NCBI GenBank assembly: GCA_947086415.1
Contig: OX352295.1
Coordinates: 8,625,501-8,689,500, forward strand
From: Pammene aurita
Taxonomy: Eukaryota > Arthropoda > Insecta > Lepidoptera > Tortricidae
Length of the DNA stretch: 64,000 nt
Direction of reading: 5' to 3'
Every line of letters begins with the position of its first letter. Position 1 is the first letter of the stretch. The translations under genes were made by a program, and so were the position numbers. The notes under the pieces are model-generated. The model did not search any database. It was given only the letters and a program-made list of their open reading frames with translations, and was not told the DNA's origin. Positions 1 to 11,694 of the stretch are shown piece after piece.

Positions 1-325
1 GTTAAATTTGCATGGGTCAAGGACCCCCCCCCCCCCCCCTCCAAGTGCACCTCAAAAAAAATCTGCATTTGTGACACCTACTACTCTATGTCGTTTAAAT
101 CATGCCAAAAAAAATTATATGATAATAAAGTATTCATTTTTGAGTGTAGTTTCATTTAGTGGTAATTTTAAAATATTTTATTAGGACTACTGTCCTCTAG
201 CGTATCCATCTGTCAACTTTACTTCAAGTTCCGCCTCCAGTGTAGCGGGAGAGAAATTAGGGGTGAATTAGCCGCTTACTGACACAGACCGAATTCCACG
301 CGGGCGGAGCCGCGGGCACAGCTAG
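1..325 (+). mobile_element. Helitron 3' end (copy C, runs off the left edge)
   Basis: The stretch ends in CTAG at 322..325 followed by a T. A GC-rich hairpin (CGCGG, loop GCGGAG, CCGCG) sits about 10 bases before the end. This matches the Helitron 3' hallmark: hairpin, CTRR, insertion before T. The same sequence recurs inverted at the left ends of the copies at 17124 and 24154. It contains a long C-run near 27..42. The 5' part lies outside the window. It is non-coding here, so it is probably a non-autonomous copy. Confidence 0.7.
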
Positions 326-756
326 TTTGTAATAATTTGATACGAATATGACATTACTTGAATTATAAACGTGATCAAGTACATACTTAGACAATTTTAC
401 CGCAATAAATTTAAAGACTTAGTAAATATTGCATGGGCGCTCGGTATTAATGATTTACTGACCCAGGATTCAATTTCAAACATGGCTGACCGCTGTGTAA
501 CCTACAATGTTTGGGAATGAATTTAACCTATCATTTCAGTTATCAGGCTTTCGAACTTCAAAATGGCTGCAATCTAATTAAGTCGTTTTAGCGATTAGCA
601 AACAGGCCACAAAGCGCCCCTAACCGTGCTGTTACAAAGCGCTGCCTCGGGCGAGCGAGGTTATGACACTTTGGTTAGTGAGTAGTCAAACATTGTTGCA
701 AATGGGCACAGAGTCAATATTGTGGTAACTACGTACGTTTGAAAAATATAGGTTTA
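326..756. other. unassigned intronic DNA
   Basis: No coding, RNA or repeat structure was recognised. The stretch lies in the ey intron downstream of the exon at 4011..4251. Confidence 0.4.
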
Positions 757-860
757 ACGGTCTCCTAGTCGGTAGTGACTAGTGATTAGGAAGCTGGAGA
801 TCCCGGGTTCGAATCGTGGTAAAGGCATTTATGGAGCTTTCTAGTACGACGTCGTACTGG
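757..860 (+). mobile_element. tRNA-derived SINE head
   Basis: It has a tRNA-like pol III promoter: an A-box-like TAGTCGGTAGTG near 767 and a B-box GGTTCGAATCG near 805. It does not fold into an acceptable tRNA, and the sequence continues into a non-tRNA body, which indicates a SINE. The 3' limit is unclear. Confidence 0.5.
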
Positions 861-1188
861 CAACAGTCTACTTTCACTTTCGAACAAAAAACTTGGCTGA
901 ATAACGAAAGCTCTAGGTTTAAGGCCGGCTACCATTTTTTTTATTAACAGGTTGATTAGTGCTTTCGAATGGCGTAAGGCTCAATTTGCTACTCGAAGAG
1001 ATATATTACAATATTTTTAGGCACCCTAAAATTAGGCTAAATTCCTAAAGTGCCAGATTTGCGCTATTAGGCTACCACCATTTTTTTGCGCTTCTCGATG
1101 AGCACTATCGAATGTGCTACGTTCCCACTTGCTGCTCGATGAGGTAGATTTCGCCAAAAAATAGGGTCATGTCATGTTTTTGCTCACT

Positions 1189-1340
1189 GTACGGTCAACC
1201 AATTTGATTCCTAGGCCACTCTAGAACCTTGTCACAATAGCTAGTTTTGTAGCGAATAGGTTACGTTTATACGTATCCAAGGGCAACTGTCATACGACAA
1301 GGTTCTAGAGTGGCCTAGGAATCAAATTGGTTGACTGTAC
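1189..1340. mobile_element. MITE with ~43-bp terminal inverted repeats
   Basis: Near-perfect inverted arms at 1194..1236 and about 1293..1335 share the core GTCAACCAATTTGATTCCTA. Only a short spacer separates them. The outermost bases read GTAC on both sides, which would fit a TA target duplication. Non-coding. Confidence 0.7.
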
Positions 1341-2928
1341 AAAACGCTCCAAACTTCGCTCATGCTACCAGGTAAAAAAATACATAACTTTTTACAGTGC
1401 ATTGCTCTAGATAGGCCGAATTCTGGCTGGTAAATGAGGTAGGGTTGCCAACGGCCTACTCTGCGTCTATTACGAATATTTATCACAATTTTCTGCCTCA
1501 CGTTACAATATGCCGGCCACAGACGTCGTAAACGTCATATTAAGCCAGACTAGGCGTCACGACCGTCGAGCCGTGTGGCGAGCCTTTACCGTCGGTTTCA
1601 CGGGGAGTTGGTTACTTAACGACCATTTGTGCGGTTTGGATCTTTGGATTTAACAGTCTCCGCAAATGTTTGTACAAATGTAGAATTTAACTATTTAACG
1701 GGCAAGACTGAAAAAAACCTCAATTCCTCATCGCCAATTTATAGTCCAAAAAATTATGTACAAGAATTTGTACATAATTTTTAATGTTACAGGTGGTCTT
1801 TTTTGAGCCCGTTGGCCTATAAAGGGTTAACTACACAATCATCATTTTACTACGAAAAAATAATATTGTAATAAACTAGATTTTATAGCCTACAGTAAGA
1901 CTCAAAACGCACCCAGCATAAAATTTAAATATTTTCGAAAACACTCTGAGAGCGAATTTAGATATTTTCTGCTTTGAGTAAGAGGTTTTACAAATTACAA
2001 AACCAACATGTTTTTCATGATTTTTGAGAACAAACGGACTACGAGTACATGTCTTAAAAATGTATCAAAGGTAAAGGTAGACATGTAAATAAAGCGATAT
2101 TATTTCTTCGGCACTTATTATTTCTTACTGTCAGCTACTTTTTAGTTCACATAGCTGCGATTTCCGCATGCGACGCCGGTGCGTGAGCGAGATAGCGCTC
2201 TGCATGTGTATAGCGCTGTCACGCTTGCACACCGTCGCCAAATCTAGTTGCAGCGCCAGTGTTATAATCGCCTTACTTAGGTATTTTAACAATTAGACAA
2301 TAAAACAGTTCATTTTAGACCATTGACAAAACGCTGATAAGACACACGTTCACGGTGAACACACGGTTAGTGCACTCATTAGCACTATAAGTACCTAGCG
2401 TCGAGCTTTAAGCCGCGTTTGGCACTTGAGTGGTTGTTTCATCAGGAAAAACACTTGCAGGGTAAACAAGGCAACAAATCGACTGGACTTTGACCTTCAA
2501 TTACAAATCCTGTAAACATTAGTACGAACTTTAGCAAGCGCATCGTTAGCTAGATTGGGTTAGATTGTAGCTACTAACGTGTATGACTTAATTTATTTTA
2601 AAGATATTTACATTGCTTTAGCATGTTTAGGTATATGTTTTACCCCCCTTTAGGCACGGAACCCCGAACCCAACTTAGTTTACGTAAAGGACTTTGACGG
2701 AAAGATCAAGGTTATCTCCAAGATAATCAGATAACGCTTACCAAAGCCGTATCGAAATTAAAAATTCCACAACTCCATTGCAGTTTGTGTGGGACCAGAA
2801 AAATGTTCAAAGCTACCTAATTGGATACACAGAGAACCGCTACAAAGGGGGATGTTTGAGATAAAAATGAAAATTAAATCTTCCAACTGGATGGGCAGAG
2901 TAATGTTTTTGACGGTACTGTAGGCGAG
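1341..2928. other. unassigned intronic DNA with two small palindromes
   Basis: No gene was recognised. A perfect 15-bp-arm hairpin with a 4-base loop lies at 1749..1782, inside a weaker inverted structure of about 1685..1832. An imperfect GC-rich palindrome lies at 2170..2238. The rest shows nothing identifiable. Confidence 0.4.
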
Positions 2929-2961
2929 CCCCCTCCCCAAGGGGGTGGGGGGGGGGGGGGG
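2929..2961. repeat. C-run/G-run hairpin and poly-G tract
   Basis: CCCCCTCCCC is followed after AA by GGGGGTGGGG and a G-run to 2961. The strand can fold into a hairpin, or the G-run into a quadruplex. Similar mononucleotide runs occur in the Helitron copies near 27, 17329 and 19291. Confidence 0.6.
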
Positions 2962-3608
2962 TGACCGCAAATCGACTATCAAAATGCTGGTGAAAAAAGT
3001 TGCCGGCAGACGGCGTGACGGCGATTGTCTGTTGTTTTTGGTTGAGCGTGGTTTGGTAGCGACGCCATTTTGTGGTATGAATATGTAGTTTTATAATTTA
3101 ATCTGTGTAGTAAGGGTATATGGTTCGGTGGCGTGCGGTCACATAACCCGTAATTTGAAACTAATAGATTTTCGTCCCATTACGGCTAGAATACTTTTTT
3201 ATGAATAGGTATAACTTGACTTGATATTGTTTTTCGTACCGCGATCATTGCAGTGTGTAAGGAGTGAATCGTACAAATATCACAGTAACTAGAACAAATA
3301 AAACTGAGGAGGACGGTTACACGAAGTGAACAAAAGTTGTTGTGCTAGTTTAAGTTAGTCTATTCAAATCCATCTTACAATATGATATGTATTTGATCAA
3401 CAATTTTTTAATGGAATATCAGCAGTATGGCCATGCTGATATTCGGGTTCTTAGGAATTTCGTTAGGTAAAAAAACATACTGTAACAATCAAAAAACAGT
3501 TCATAATAGTAGCAAAACTGAAAGTAGCCTTTGATTACTATTGCCTCTTTCTTAAGAGATGTTGCTAAATTATTTACAAAACCCCTACAGTAGGTACTAA
3601 CGTTTTTC
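2962..3608. other. unassigned intronic DNA
   Basis: No gene, RNA or repeat was recognised. The short open frames are not credible. Confidence 0.4.
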
Positions 3609-3904
3609 AACCGACTTCAAGATTTCGAAGGAGGAGGTTCTTAATTCGTCGGGATCTTTGTTTTTGTTATTTTTTTATGTATGTTCACCGATTATTCCAA
3701 GAAGGCTGGACCGATATTTTTGGTTTGAAAGAGATGTACACACACAGATGGTCCCATTGTCACCAGGTCAGGATCTGATCATGGGATCCTGGAGAAATCG
3801 AGGGAACTCTTCAACTATTATAGGTACACCCAAGTGATTTGAGTATTTCTTACAGCAGCTCGAGCACTTGCTTTTGGAAAGGTGGAGGCTAAATGAAGTC
3901 GGTT
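3609..3904. mobile_element. non-autonomous DNA element, AACCGACTTCA family (copy 1)
   Basis: The stretch is bounded by a perfect 11-bp terminal inverted repeat: AACCGACTTCA at 3609..3619 and its complement at 3894..3904. A second copy with the same internal sequence lies at 33650..33946. A lone terminus-like fragment (GAAGTCGGTT) occurs near 37243. It has no open frame and lies about 106 bp past the splice donor of the ey exon at 4011..4251. Confidence 0.6.
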
Positions 3905-3924
3905 CTTTTTTATTTAAAAATATT

Positions 3925-3976
3925 CATTCCAATATCGCTATTGCACATCTATGGGCCCGGACTCAGGCTGTGTAGC
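3925..3976 (-). pseudogene. duplicated fragment of the ey exon 3' end
   Basis: These 52 bases match 4018..4069, the 3' part of the neighbouring ey exon, at 47 of 52 positions in the same orientation, 93 bp away. Read in the exon frame, the copy keeps LHSLSPGP, then CAG has become TAG (stop), followed by MCNSDIGM. The splice donor of the real exon is not conserved after it, and no acceptor was recognised before it. It is therefore a decayed partial duplication rather than a usable alternative exon. An assembly artefact is unlikely because the copies have diverged. Confidence 0.8.
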
Positions 3977-4010
3977 ATTTTAAATATCTCAGTGTAATAC
4001 TAGAACTAAC

Positions 4011-4251
4011 CTTTCTTCATTCCCATATCGCCATTGCACATCTGTGGCCCCGGACTCAGGCTGTGCAGCTGGTAGGGCGGCGTCCGCGCGTCGATCTGCG
4101 CGGGCCACGGCGCGCGCGGCCAGTTGGACTGCGAGCCTAGCAGTCGCAGGCGCTCGTATACTGGCGCGTTGCAGTCGGTGGGGGGAGGTTGGGAGTTGGT
4201 CTTCTCTTTCTGCGCGGCCAGGTTGCGGAGCACGCGGTTGATTGAGGATAC
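4011..4251 (-). CDS. ey: Pax6/eyeless internal exon: end of paired domain and start of linker (partial gene)
   Basis: Pax6 is a paired-plus-homeodomain transcription factor that directs eye development. This exon reads 80 codons plus one base. It starts VSSINRVLRNLAAQKEK, the last helix of the paired domain. A Pro/Gln-rich linker follows with VYERLRLLG, comparable to the conserved Y-E/D-K-L-R block of Pax6 proteins, then LHSLSPGP as in insect Eyeless, ending MGMKK. The acceptor (CCCCAG before GTATCC) and donor (AAAG then GTTAGT at 4010..4005) are good. The start is phase 0 and joins the exon at 60012 exactly at DNIPS/VSSINR. The end is phase 1, so the next exon, left of the window, should begin mid-codon. 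Eyeless-like wording, rather than twin-of-eyeless, is supported mainly by the partner exon (AEVVSKI) and the LRLL linker block. Confidence 0.93.
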
Positions 4252-7200
4252 CTGGGGAGATGTGATAGTTAAGAGTTTATTTACAAAGATGTCACAGTCA
4301 TTGTCATTACCATAGATTAAAGAGGTATTATAGCTTGTCTCTGGTGCGCATTGGTCTGTGGTCATTACCAATTGTTTACTTAACATTTCCGTCAGTAGAA
4401 AAAGACGCAATTATAAAACAAAAATTGCAGGCGCGGAAAGTTGATCTTTTATACATTATTTTGGGTTTTATTAGCGTCTATGATGGAGTGACTAAAATAG
4501 TGGTTAGGACTTTTTAAGACTAAGGTCCAACACAAGAAGTACACAACAAGTAGTGTAACACAATAAGTACAATAACTATGGTAGCGAACCATTCGAAAGA
4601 AAGTATATTATATTTTGCCCCCTGGCTACAGTGCAGGGCTATACAATAGTAATGTTGTATTAAGACCAGAGATTTCCAAAATGTAAACTTAAGAAAATAC
4701 AATATGATTACTTTTACAATAGGCACTTACTTGACTATACCTATAGTTGTATAATGCAAAAGGATGTAAGTACATACATACATTGGGCACCTAAACCTAG
4801 TTACCAACATTACGCCTAACATTGTAAATTAAAAATCGTTTATCAGAAAAAAATAATTAGTTTTTAATCTGCATCAAATTATATTGTTTTTGTGCAGGTT
4901 TGATTTTTAATTTTATTTGCCCCTTGACATATCCTCAAGACACGGAGATCTTTGTATCGGATGTCGATAAGGGCGCTATGACGACATCAGATCAGAGAGG
5001 CGTGCTATAAATTGATTATTAATTTCAATCGGATACTGGCCGCATAGGACGCGTTTAGAAAAAAAAAAGTTGCTTTATGATACAAATGTTTTTTTCTCTT
5101 TTACTGACATTTTTATGATAGAATAGCGAATGATTTACAATAAATAACCCAATGATTTTCTAATGACACTGTATACTAGTCGTAGGCTGGTTGAACAAAA
5201 TCCTACCAGACTTCTGGCAATTACTAGCCAGCTTTTATTAACTCACGTGGCAGAGTTCCATAGCAAAATATCTTGATCATGTTGAGTTTTTTTCCTAAAT
5301 ATTGTTAATTATCAATCAGAAACTTAACAGTTGATTTTTAGCCACCTATCACAGTTTTATAACTATTCTAGTATTGACACTCAACGTAATGATTGCATCA
5401 AGAGAACTGCATCATCATACGACGCGACGGCCCTCATTTTCTCTTATCAAACCGGTTTAAAAGTAAGATAACCTGTGATAGCAACATATTTCGACCACCC
5501 AGCGTAAGGGATACAGAAATTCAAAAATGTCGCCAACTGACAGCGCCAAAACGGACGTGTAACGTAAGTTAGACGTAGGAAGGTATACGATAGATGCGAG
5601 ATGGTAACTCGAGCCGCGCCACGGTGGTCCGCGCCGCGCGGTGACTGGCAGCTGACGCGATGGCCGATGGACCGAGAAAGCGAGTTTGAATGAAGGCTTA
5701 AAAAAAGTTTTCCTTCGTTGTCTATGACGATGGTTGACAGTTTATTTTTTAAATTTGAATGCGTTTATTATTAGGTTCACTAGTATTGTGTGCGGAAGAG
5801 GTTTGATACGTACGTAGACGAATGTATTACTTACAGTCTTGTTTTTTAATTAAATCGAAATATTAATAATTGAATATGAGAAATGTAAATTGGCAGATCT
5901 TGCAGTTACAAAGAATGCTTATTCTTATCTCAGCTGTTTTGCTTGTTAGAGATTGAAGGAAATTTGAAGAAGTCAAGAAAGATTTGTTCGATTAGAAAAT
6001 TATAACAAGCTAATAATTAAAAGTCGAGAAATACACGGACGTTTGCCCCGCGGCGTTCAAGTAGAAAAATTGAGAATTTCTAGAAAGGGTTAAATCTCGA
6101 TAAATTTCTACACAGATCGAATGGAAATTTTTAACAAGCAAACGCCATGCTTGATAGGACGATGCGCCAATTAAATATTTATTATCAATTACCTTTCAAT
6201 TAACATCGTATCGAGTAATTACAGAATATCTGAGAACAATGAATATTAAATAGGGCAGTATTGATTTTAGAATTGAATTAATTTTAATGGTAAAAAGAGG
6301 TTTGAACGGGCGCACAGAAGTGTGACCATGTGTGAAAAACGCGCGCACTGGCCGTTTGTAAAAAATAAAAACTCTACGCAAAGTACAGTCCTGTAAACAG
6401 TCGCTTAATTCGAATTACACGCGCGGATTGACTTGTTTCCATGACCGTACTTACACCAATTATTAAATAACCCTTAAACTTGTTTATATGCAGGAATTAA
6501 ATGTATAAAGAAGTGAACATAGACAATGTGGTACTCACAATGTGTGCATGTTCATACGTTTTAAGTGTTTTTGTGGTCGGTTCACGGCGCATTAGGCGCG
6601 GTTGCTATAATTCGGTTTTTGAGACCGGTAGCTGGTAAATTTACTAGTGATTGAACTTTAGCTCTTTTTTAAGGATTGTTAAAGGATTAAGTACCTGTTT
6701 CGGTCCCGATGTTCTTTATAGTCCGTTTTTTTATTGGCGTTTCCACGGTTACATCTTCTGGATTTAGCATTTTAATCCATGATTTTATAGAGTAGTTATA
6801 ATCACATTTTAAGACGTTTTTTAATTTTTGTAATATTTATATGCATCACTTTTGCTTCCTCACTCAATGCAGAGATTTATTTTACTTACGTTTATAATGT
6901 AATATTAGACGAATTAATAAAATACCACTTAATCTAAACCAAGTAGGGTAATTGTGCTAGTTTCCCGTCCAGGTCCAGTTTACCGCCCACTTTATTAAAC
7001 TGCTGTAAATAAATGGAAAAAACTTTTTAAGGTCACCATAGTTTATATTTATAGTTTATTCTTTAGTAGATTTTTTACTTTTAAGCTTTTATTTTGGGAA
7101 AAACTTGAAGATAAACATATAAATAAGTATGGACGGAAAACTGACAAGAGTGGACGAAAACTAGCACTATCACCCTATAAGGCATATGCAAGTAGCACGT

Positions 7201-7484
7201 GGGCTAAAAGTTAAAACAATGCCATAGTGAAACTTGATAAAGGGAAATTGGTTTCGATAACACATACCTATGTCCTTAAACTACGCCAAAAAGAGAGTTA
7301 TGGGCACTGCGAATGGCATCTCGCTAAGTGTGGTAGGGCACGTTCAGCGAATGTAATCTCGCTCAAATCTGGAGCAGAGCCCGACTGGCGAAGTACCTCC
7401 ACCTTACAGAAAACCACAGCCAAATAGCACTAGACCCTACTCATAGTGTCATAGTGTTGTGTCTGGTGAGTAAGGTCGCCAAAG
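4252..7484. other. unassigned intronic DNA, largely repeat-free by eye
   Basis: This is one of the longest stretches in the window without recognisable repeats. A markedly GC/CpG-rich patch lies at about 5600..5670 in AT-rich surroundings. No gene was recognised. Proximity to the exon and low repeat content make it a candidate for retained cis-regulatory sequence, which is an inference. Confidence 0.4.
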
Positions 7485-7682
7485 AGCTCAAAGAGGACCC
7501 AGTGTGTTGACGATGATGGACCTTCTTGTTCGTTTAGCCATCAACACAGTGAATCCTCCTTTTTGTAAAGGGTCGGCAACGCGCATGTGACTCCTTTGGA
7601 GTTGCAGGCGTCCATAGGTTACGGTAGCTGCTTACCATCAGGCCGTATACTTGTTTGCCACCGCCGTGGTATAAAAAAAATC
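7485..7682 (+). mobile_element. LINE 3' tail (GGTCGGCAACGCGCATGTGA family, copy 1)
   Basis: It shares a long conserved block (AAAGGGTCGGCAACGCGC ... TTACCATCAGGC ... TTTGCCACC..GTGGTATAAAAA) with copies at 43660, 47830 and 60597. All are in the same orientation and end in an A-run, as expected for 5'-truncated non-LTR retrotransposons. The copy at 47830 retains codons of the reverse-transcriptase C-terminus. Confidence 0.7.
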
Positions 7683-7879
7683 GATATCTCATACAGCGCG
7701 TGCTCTATAGCTAGTAGAAGTGCCTATCTATAGAGTGCTGCCTGAATATACTTCGTCCTAAAGTTAACATTAGAAGTAAATGTAGTACACAAAGTGTAAC
7801 AAAAATGCTGGCGATCCTTTTATTTAGGGGATAATTGAAGGAATACCGTATTCTAATTATGAAAAACTAAGAGAAAAAA

Positions 7880-8554
7880 AAACCCGGCCAAGTGCGAGTC
7901 GGACTCGCGCACCGAGGGTTCCGTACAAACCTATAACAAGCAAAAGTTGTAGTATGTTTATTACTAATTTCAATTTAATACCTCTACGCGTTTACGAGGA
8001 AAAAGGTAGTAAGTTTAAAATTAAAAAAAAATATTTTTTGTATGATTATAGTAAAAATGTCTACTTTTCGTAATTTTTCCTTTGTCTGTGATATATGAAG
8101 TTTCTTCGTGCCAAGTTTCAAGTTTCTGAGTTTCCGGGAAGTACCCTTTAGGTTTTGAGTTTCTTGCGGGTACTCAGTTTCAAAATATGCGACTTAAATT
8201 GCTATTTATTTTGATTGCGTTGACATAAAAGTTTGGTTTTACTACATCTGAAAGGTCCTATAGCCCTAAGTATTTGACATGAATTTAAATTTAATACCTC
8301 CACGCGTTTACGAGGAAAAAGGTAGTAAGTTTAAAATTTAAAAAAAAAATTTTTTGTATGATTTTACTAAAAATCTCTACTTTTTGTAATTTTTTCATTG
8401 TCTATGCTATATGACGTTGCTTCGTGCCAAATTTCAAGTTTCTGAAATGACGGGAAGTACCCCGTAGGTTTTGTGAGTGCCGAAAAACTCTAAAATTTGC
8501 AGCATAAACGGCTGTATCTTTTGATGGCGTTGGTAGAAGTTTGAGTTTTTCACA
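7880..8554 (+). repeat. lepidopteran GGCCAAGTGCGAGTCGGACT repeat, left part
   Basis: It begins with the GGCCAAGTGCGAGTCGGACT block. It contains a tandem duplication with a period of about 316 bp: TTAATACCTC at 7975 and again at 8291. The right part of the same unit resumes at 14605, after the hAT-like insertion. Its class is uncertain, and no open frame was seen. Confidence 0.6.
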
Positions 8555-9048
8555 GCTCCAAGCAGGGACCGGAAAACCCCTTCATTTGATTAATCGTTTC
8601 GATAGGGTAACCCTATCGATATGGAAATCATTTTGAATAGGCTTAACCCTTTTCAATGTGGTTTCCGAGTCGAATGGGGTAAAGATAGCTTTAATATTTA
8701 CCGCTTACCCTATCATAGGGCTACCCTTTTCCTGTCTCTTTTCCACGCAGGCAGGCGGTTCTATCTTTCTCATTTGAAATGGAACAGGAGAGGTGGCGGC
8801 GGAACAAATTGAGTAAATATAAGGTTTGCTGTCGTTTATTCATTCTGGAAAAGTCACACTCACAGTCCAGTCCTCTGCTCACGTACACAACTTTCAATTA
8901 AAGAATTTCTGTTAAAGAAATGTGTCTTACGTTCAGTTTATTTTTGCATAGTTCGCACGTACTGATGAGATGGGCAATAATTATTTTGAATAAGAATAAA
9001 AACACAATTTTTATTCATATTCAAATCGATTTGACAAAAAACAATATT

Positions 9049-9134
9049 CATCCTCCTAGAGTTTGTCCCGGCTTTTGCCACGACTCAGTTGAGTCTGTGG
9101 TCCGCTTGGCAACCTAATCCCATGAATTGGCGTA
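9049..9134 (-). mobile_element. left part of a split SINE
   Basis: It matches the tail half of the SINE family at 34565..34849 and 60229..60509, with blocks such as TTTGTCCCGGCTT and CCATGAATTGGCGTA. The remaining half is found 4.5 kb away at 13691, so the two are read as one interrupted copy. Confidence 0.65.
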
Positions 9135-9209
9135 CGGATTGGTAGTCGTTTTCAGCTAATTATGGGATATACGATTTTTTAAGCTCACATTGTCATTCAC
9201 ATTATAAAT

Positions 9210-9299
9210 ATTATTTGAAAAGGGGTATTTACCATGTATATTAGCGTTATTGGGCACCCGATATTTCGGGTGCGAGGTAAATACCGCGTTTCAAATAAT
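9210..9299. repeat. palindrome with an inner palindrome
   Basis: The arms ATTATTTGAAAAGGGGTATT and complement (9210..9233 and 9276..9299) pair with few mismatches. A second hairpin, CACCCGATATTTCGGGTG, sits at 9255..9272 in the loop. A related half-site occurs near 41395. Confidence 0.6.
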
Positions 9300-9477
9300 T
9301 AATATTTATAATTAGGGGATGTAATTTCGAAAATTATTTCTTTTTTATAATCCAAGGTTATATACTTTTTACTGAAAAATAGTCATGGTAGTTATTTTCG
9401 GTTAATTATTCGGGGTGTATAAATTATATCTGTTTTAAAATTCAAGACAGACTGGTTTTTTTATTATTATTATTATA

Positions 9478-9833
9478 CACGGTGAATCTGAGTAACCCGA
9501 AAGATTTCAACCATAAATTCCTGAGGTCATAAGGAGTAATAAATGTTTTACGAATTTAGGTCGATTACGCAAAAAAATTTTTTTTTTCATTTTTCGGATT
9601 TTTAAAATGCTTTTGAACATAAAAACATAAATGTTATTGGTAAAACTGTCAATTAAAATAAATTAGTACATTTTGGCCACGACCACTCTGTAAAGAGTGT
9701 AACGACAAAGAAGAAGAACTCTGAAACTAGGCTATTTCCAGAAAAGTTTATACGACATTTTAGTCTCAGTCAGTTATTTATCAGTATCAGGAATTTATGG
9801 TTAAAATCTGTCGGGATACTCAGATTCACCGTG
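9478..9833. mobile_element. MITE with 47-bp terminal inverted repeats
   Basis: The ends CACGGTGAATCTGAGTA (9478 onward) and complement (to 9833) belong to 47-bp arms at 9478..9524 and 9787..9833, with few mismatches. The flanks read TATA on both sides, so TA duplication is likely. The interior is non-coding. Confidence 0.75.
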
Positions 9834-9907
9834 TATATAATTTTTTTTTTCATTTTATATTTTAAAAAATTCAGTGTATAATATTTTTGTTAATTTTATT
9901 TGTTTTT

Positions 9908-11694
9908 TTTTATTTTTTTTTCATTTCGTTTTCGTTTCGTTTTCGTTTCGTTTTTATTTTCGTTTTTAGTTTAGTTTTTATTTTCGTTTTTATTTTCGTT
10001 TTTATTTTCGTTTTTATTTTCGTTTTTATTTTCGTTTTTATTTTCGTTTTTATTTTCGTTTTTATTTTCGTTTTTATTTTCGTTTTTATTTTCGTTTTTA
10101 TTTTCGTTTTTATTTTCGTTTTTATTATCGTTTTTATTTTCGTTTTTATTTTCGTTTTTATTTTCGTTTTTATTTTCGTTTTTATTATCGTTTTTATTTT
10201 CGTTTTTATTTTCGTTTTTATTTTCGTTTTTATTTTCGTTTTTATTTTCGTTTTTATTTTCGTTTTTATTTTCGTTTTTATTTTCGTTTTTATTTTCGTT
10301 TTTAGTTTCGTTTTTATTTTCGTTTTTATTTTCATTTTCGTTTTTATTTTCGTTTTTATTTTCGTTTTTATTTTCGTTTTTATTTTCGTTTTTATTTCCG
10401 TTTTTATTTTCGTTTTTATTTTCGTTTTTATTTTCGTTTTTATTTTCGTTTTTATTTTCGTTTTTATTTTCGTTTTTATTTTCGTTTTTAGTTTCGTTTT
10501 TATTTTCGTTTTTATTTTCGTTTTTATTTTCGTTTTTAGTTTCGTTTTTATTTTCGTTTTTATTTTCGTTTTTATTTTCGTTTTTATTTTCGTTTTTATT
10601 TTCGTTTTTATTTCCGTTTTTATTTCCGTTTTTATTTTCGTTTTTGTTTTCGTTTTTATTTTCGTTTTTATTTTCGTTTTTATTTTCGTTTTTATTTTCG
10701 TTTTTATTTTCGTTTTTAGTTTCGTTTTTATTTTCGTTTTTATTTTCGTTTTTATTTTTATTTTCGTTTTTATTTTCGTTTTTATTTTCGTTTTTATTTC
10801 CGTTTTTATTTCCGTTTTTATTTTCGTTTTTATTTTCGTTTTTATTTTCGTTTTTATTTTCGTTTTTATTTTCGTTTTTATTTTCGTTTTTATTTTCGTT
10901 TTTATTTTCGTTTTTATTTTCGTTTTTATTGTCGTTTTTATTATCGTTTTTATTTTCGTTTTTATTTTCGTTTTTATTTTCGTTTTTATTTTCGTTTTTA
11001 TTTTCGTTTTTATTTTCGTTTTTATTTTCGTTTTTATTTTCGTTTTTATTTTCGTTTTTAGTTTCGTTTTTATTTTCGTTTTTATTTTCGTTTTTATTTT
11101 TATTTTCGTTTTTATTTTCGTTTTTATTTTCGTTTTTATTTTCGTTTTTATTTCCGTTTTTATTTCCGTTTTTATTTTCGTTTTTATTTTCGTTTTTATT
11201 TTCGTTTTTATTTTCGTTTTTATTTTCGTTTTTATTTTCGTTTTTATTTTCGTTTTTAGTTTCGTTTTATTTTCGTTTTTATTTTCGTTTTTATTTTCGT
11301 TTTTATTTTCGTTTTTAGTTTCGTTTTTATTTTCGTTTTTATTTTCGTTTTTATTTTCGTTTTTATTTTCGTTTTTATTTTCGTTTTTATTTCCGTTTTT
11401 ATTTCCGTTTTTATTTTCGTTTTTATTTTCGTTTTTATTTTCGTTTTTATTTTCGTTTTTATTTTCGTTTTTATTTTCGTTTTTATTTTCGTTTTTATTT
11501 TCGTTTTTAGTTTCGTTTTTATTTTCGTTTTTATTTTCGTTTTTATTTTTATTTTCGTTTTTATTTTCGTTTTTATTTTCGTTTTTATTTTTATTTTCGT
11601 TTTTATTTTCGTTTTTATTTCCGTTTTTGTTTCCGTTTTTATTTTCGTTTTTATTTTCGTTTTTATTTTCGTTTTTATTTTCGTTTTTATTATA
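9908..11694. repeat. 12-bp minisatellite, unit TTTTTATTTTCG, about 1.8 kb
   Basis: Around 150 tandem copies of a 12-mer. Variants such as TTTAGTTTCG, TATTTCCG and a 6-base-longer TTTATTTTTATTTTCG recur in a fixed order, giving a higher-order period near 340-350 bp (for example 10755 to 11097, and about 10800 to 11152). Because 12 is a multiple of three and the unit lacks stops, it opens long artificial frames in several registers. These are not genes. Confidence 0.95.

Noticed and set aside
3925..3976. alternative ey exon
   Set aside because: In-frame TAG and no splice donor after the copy. No acceptor recognised before it.
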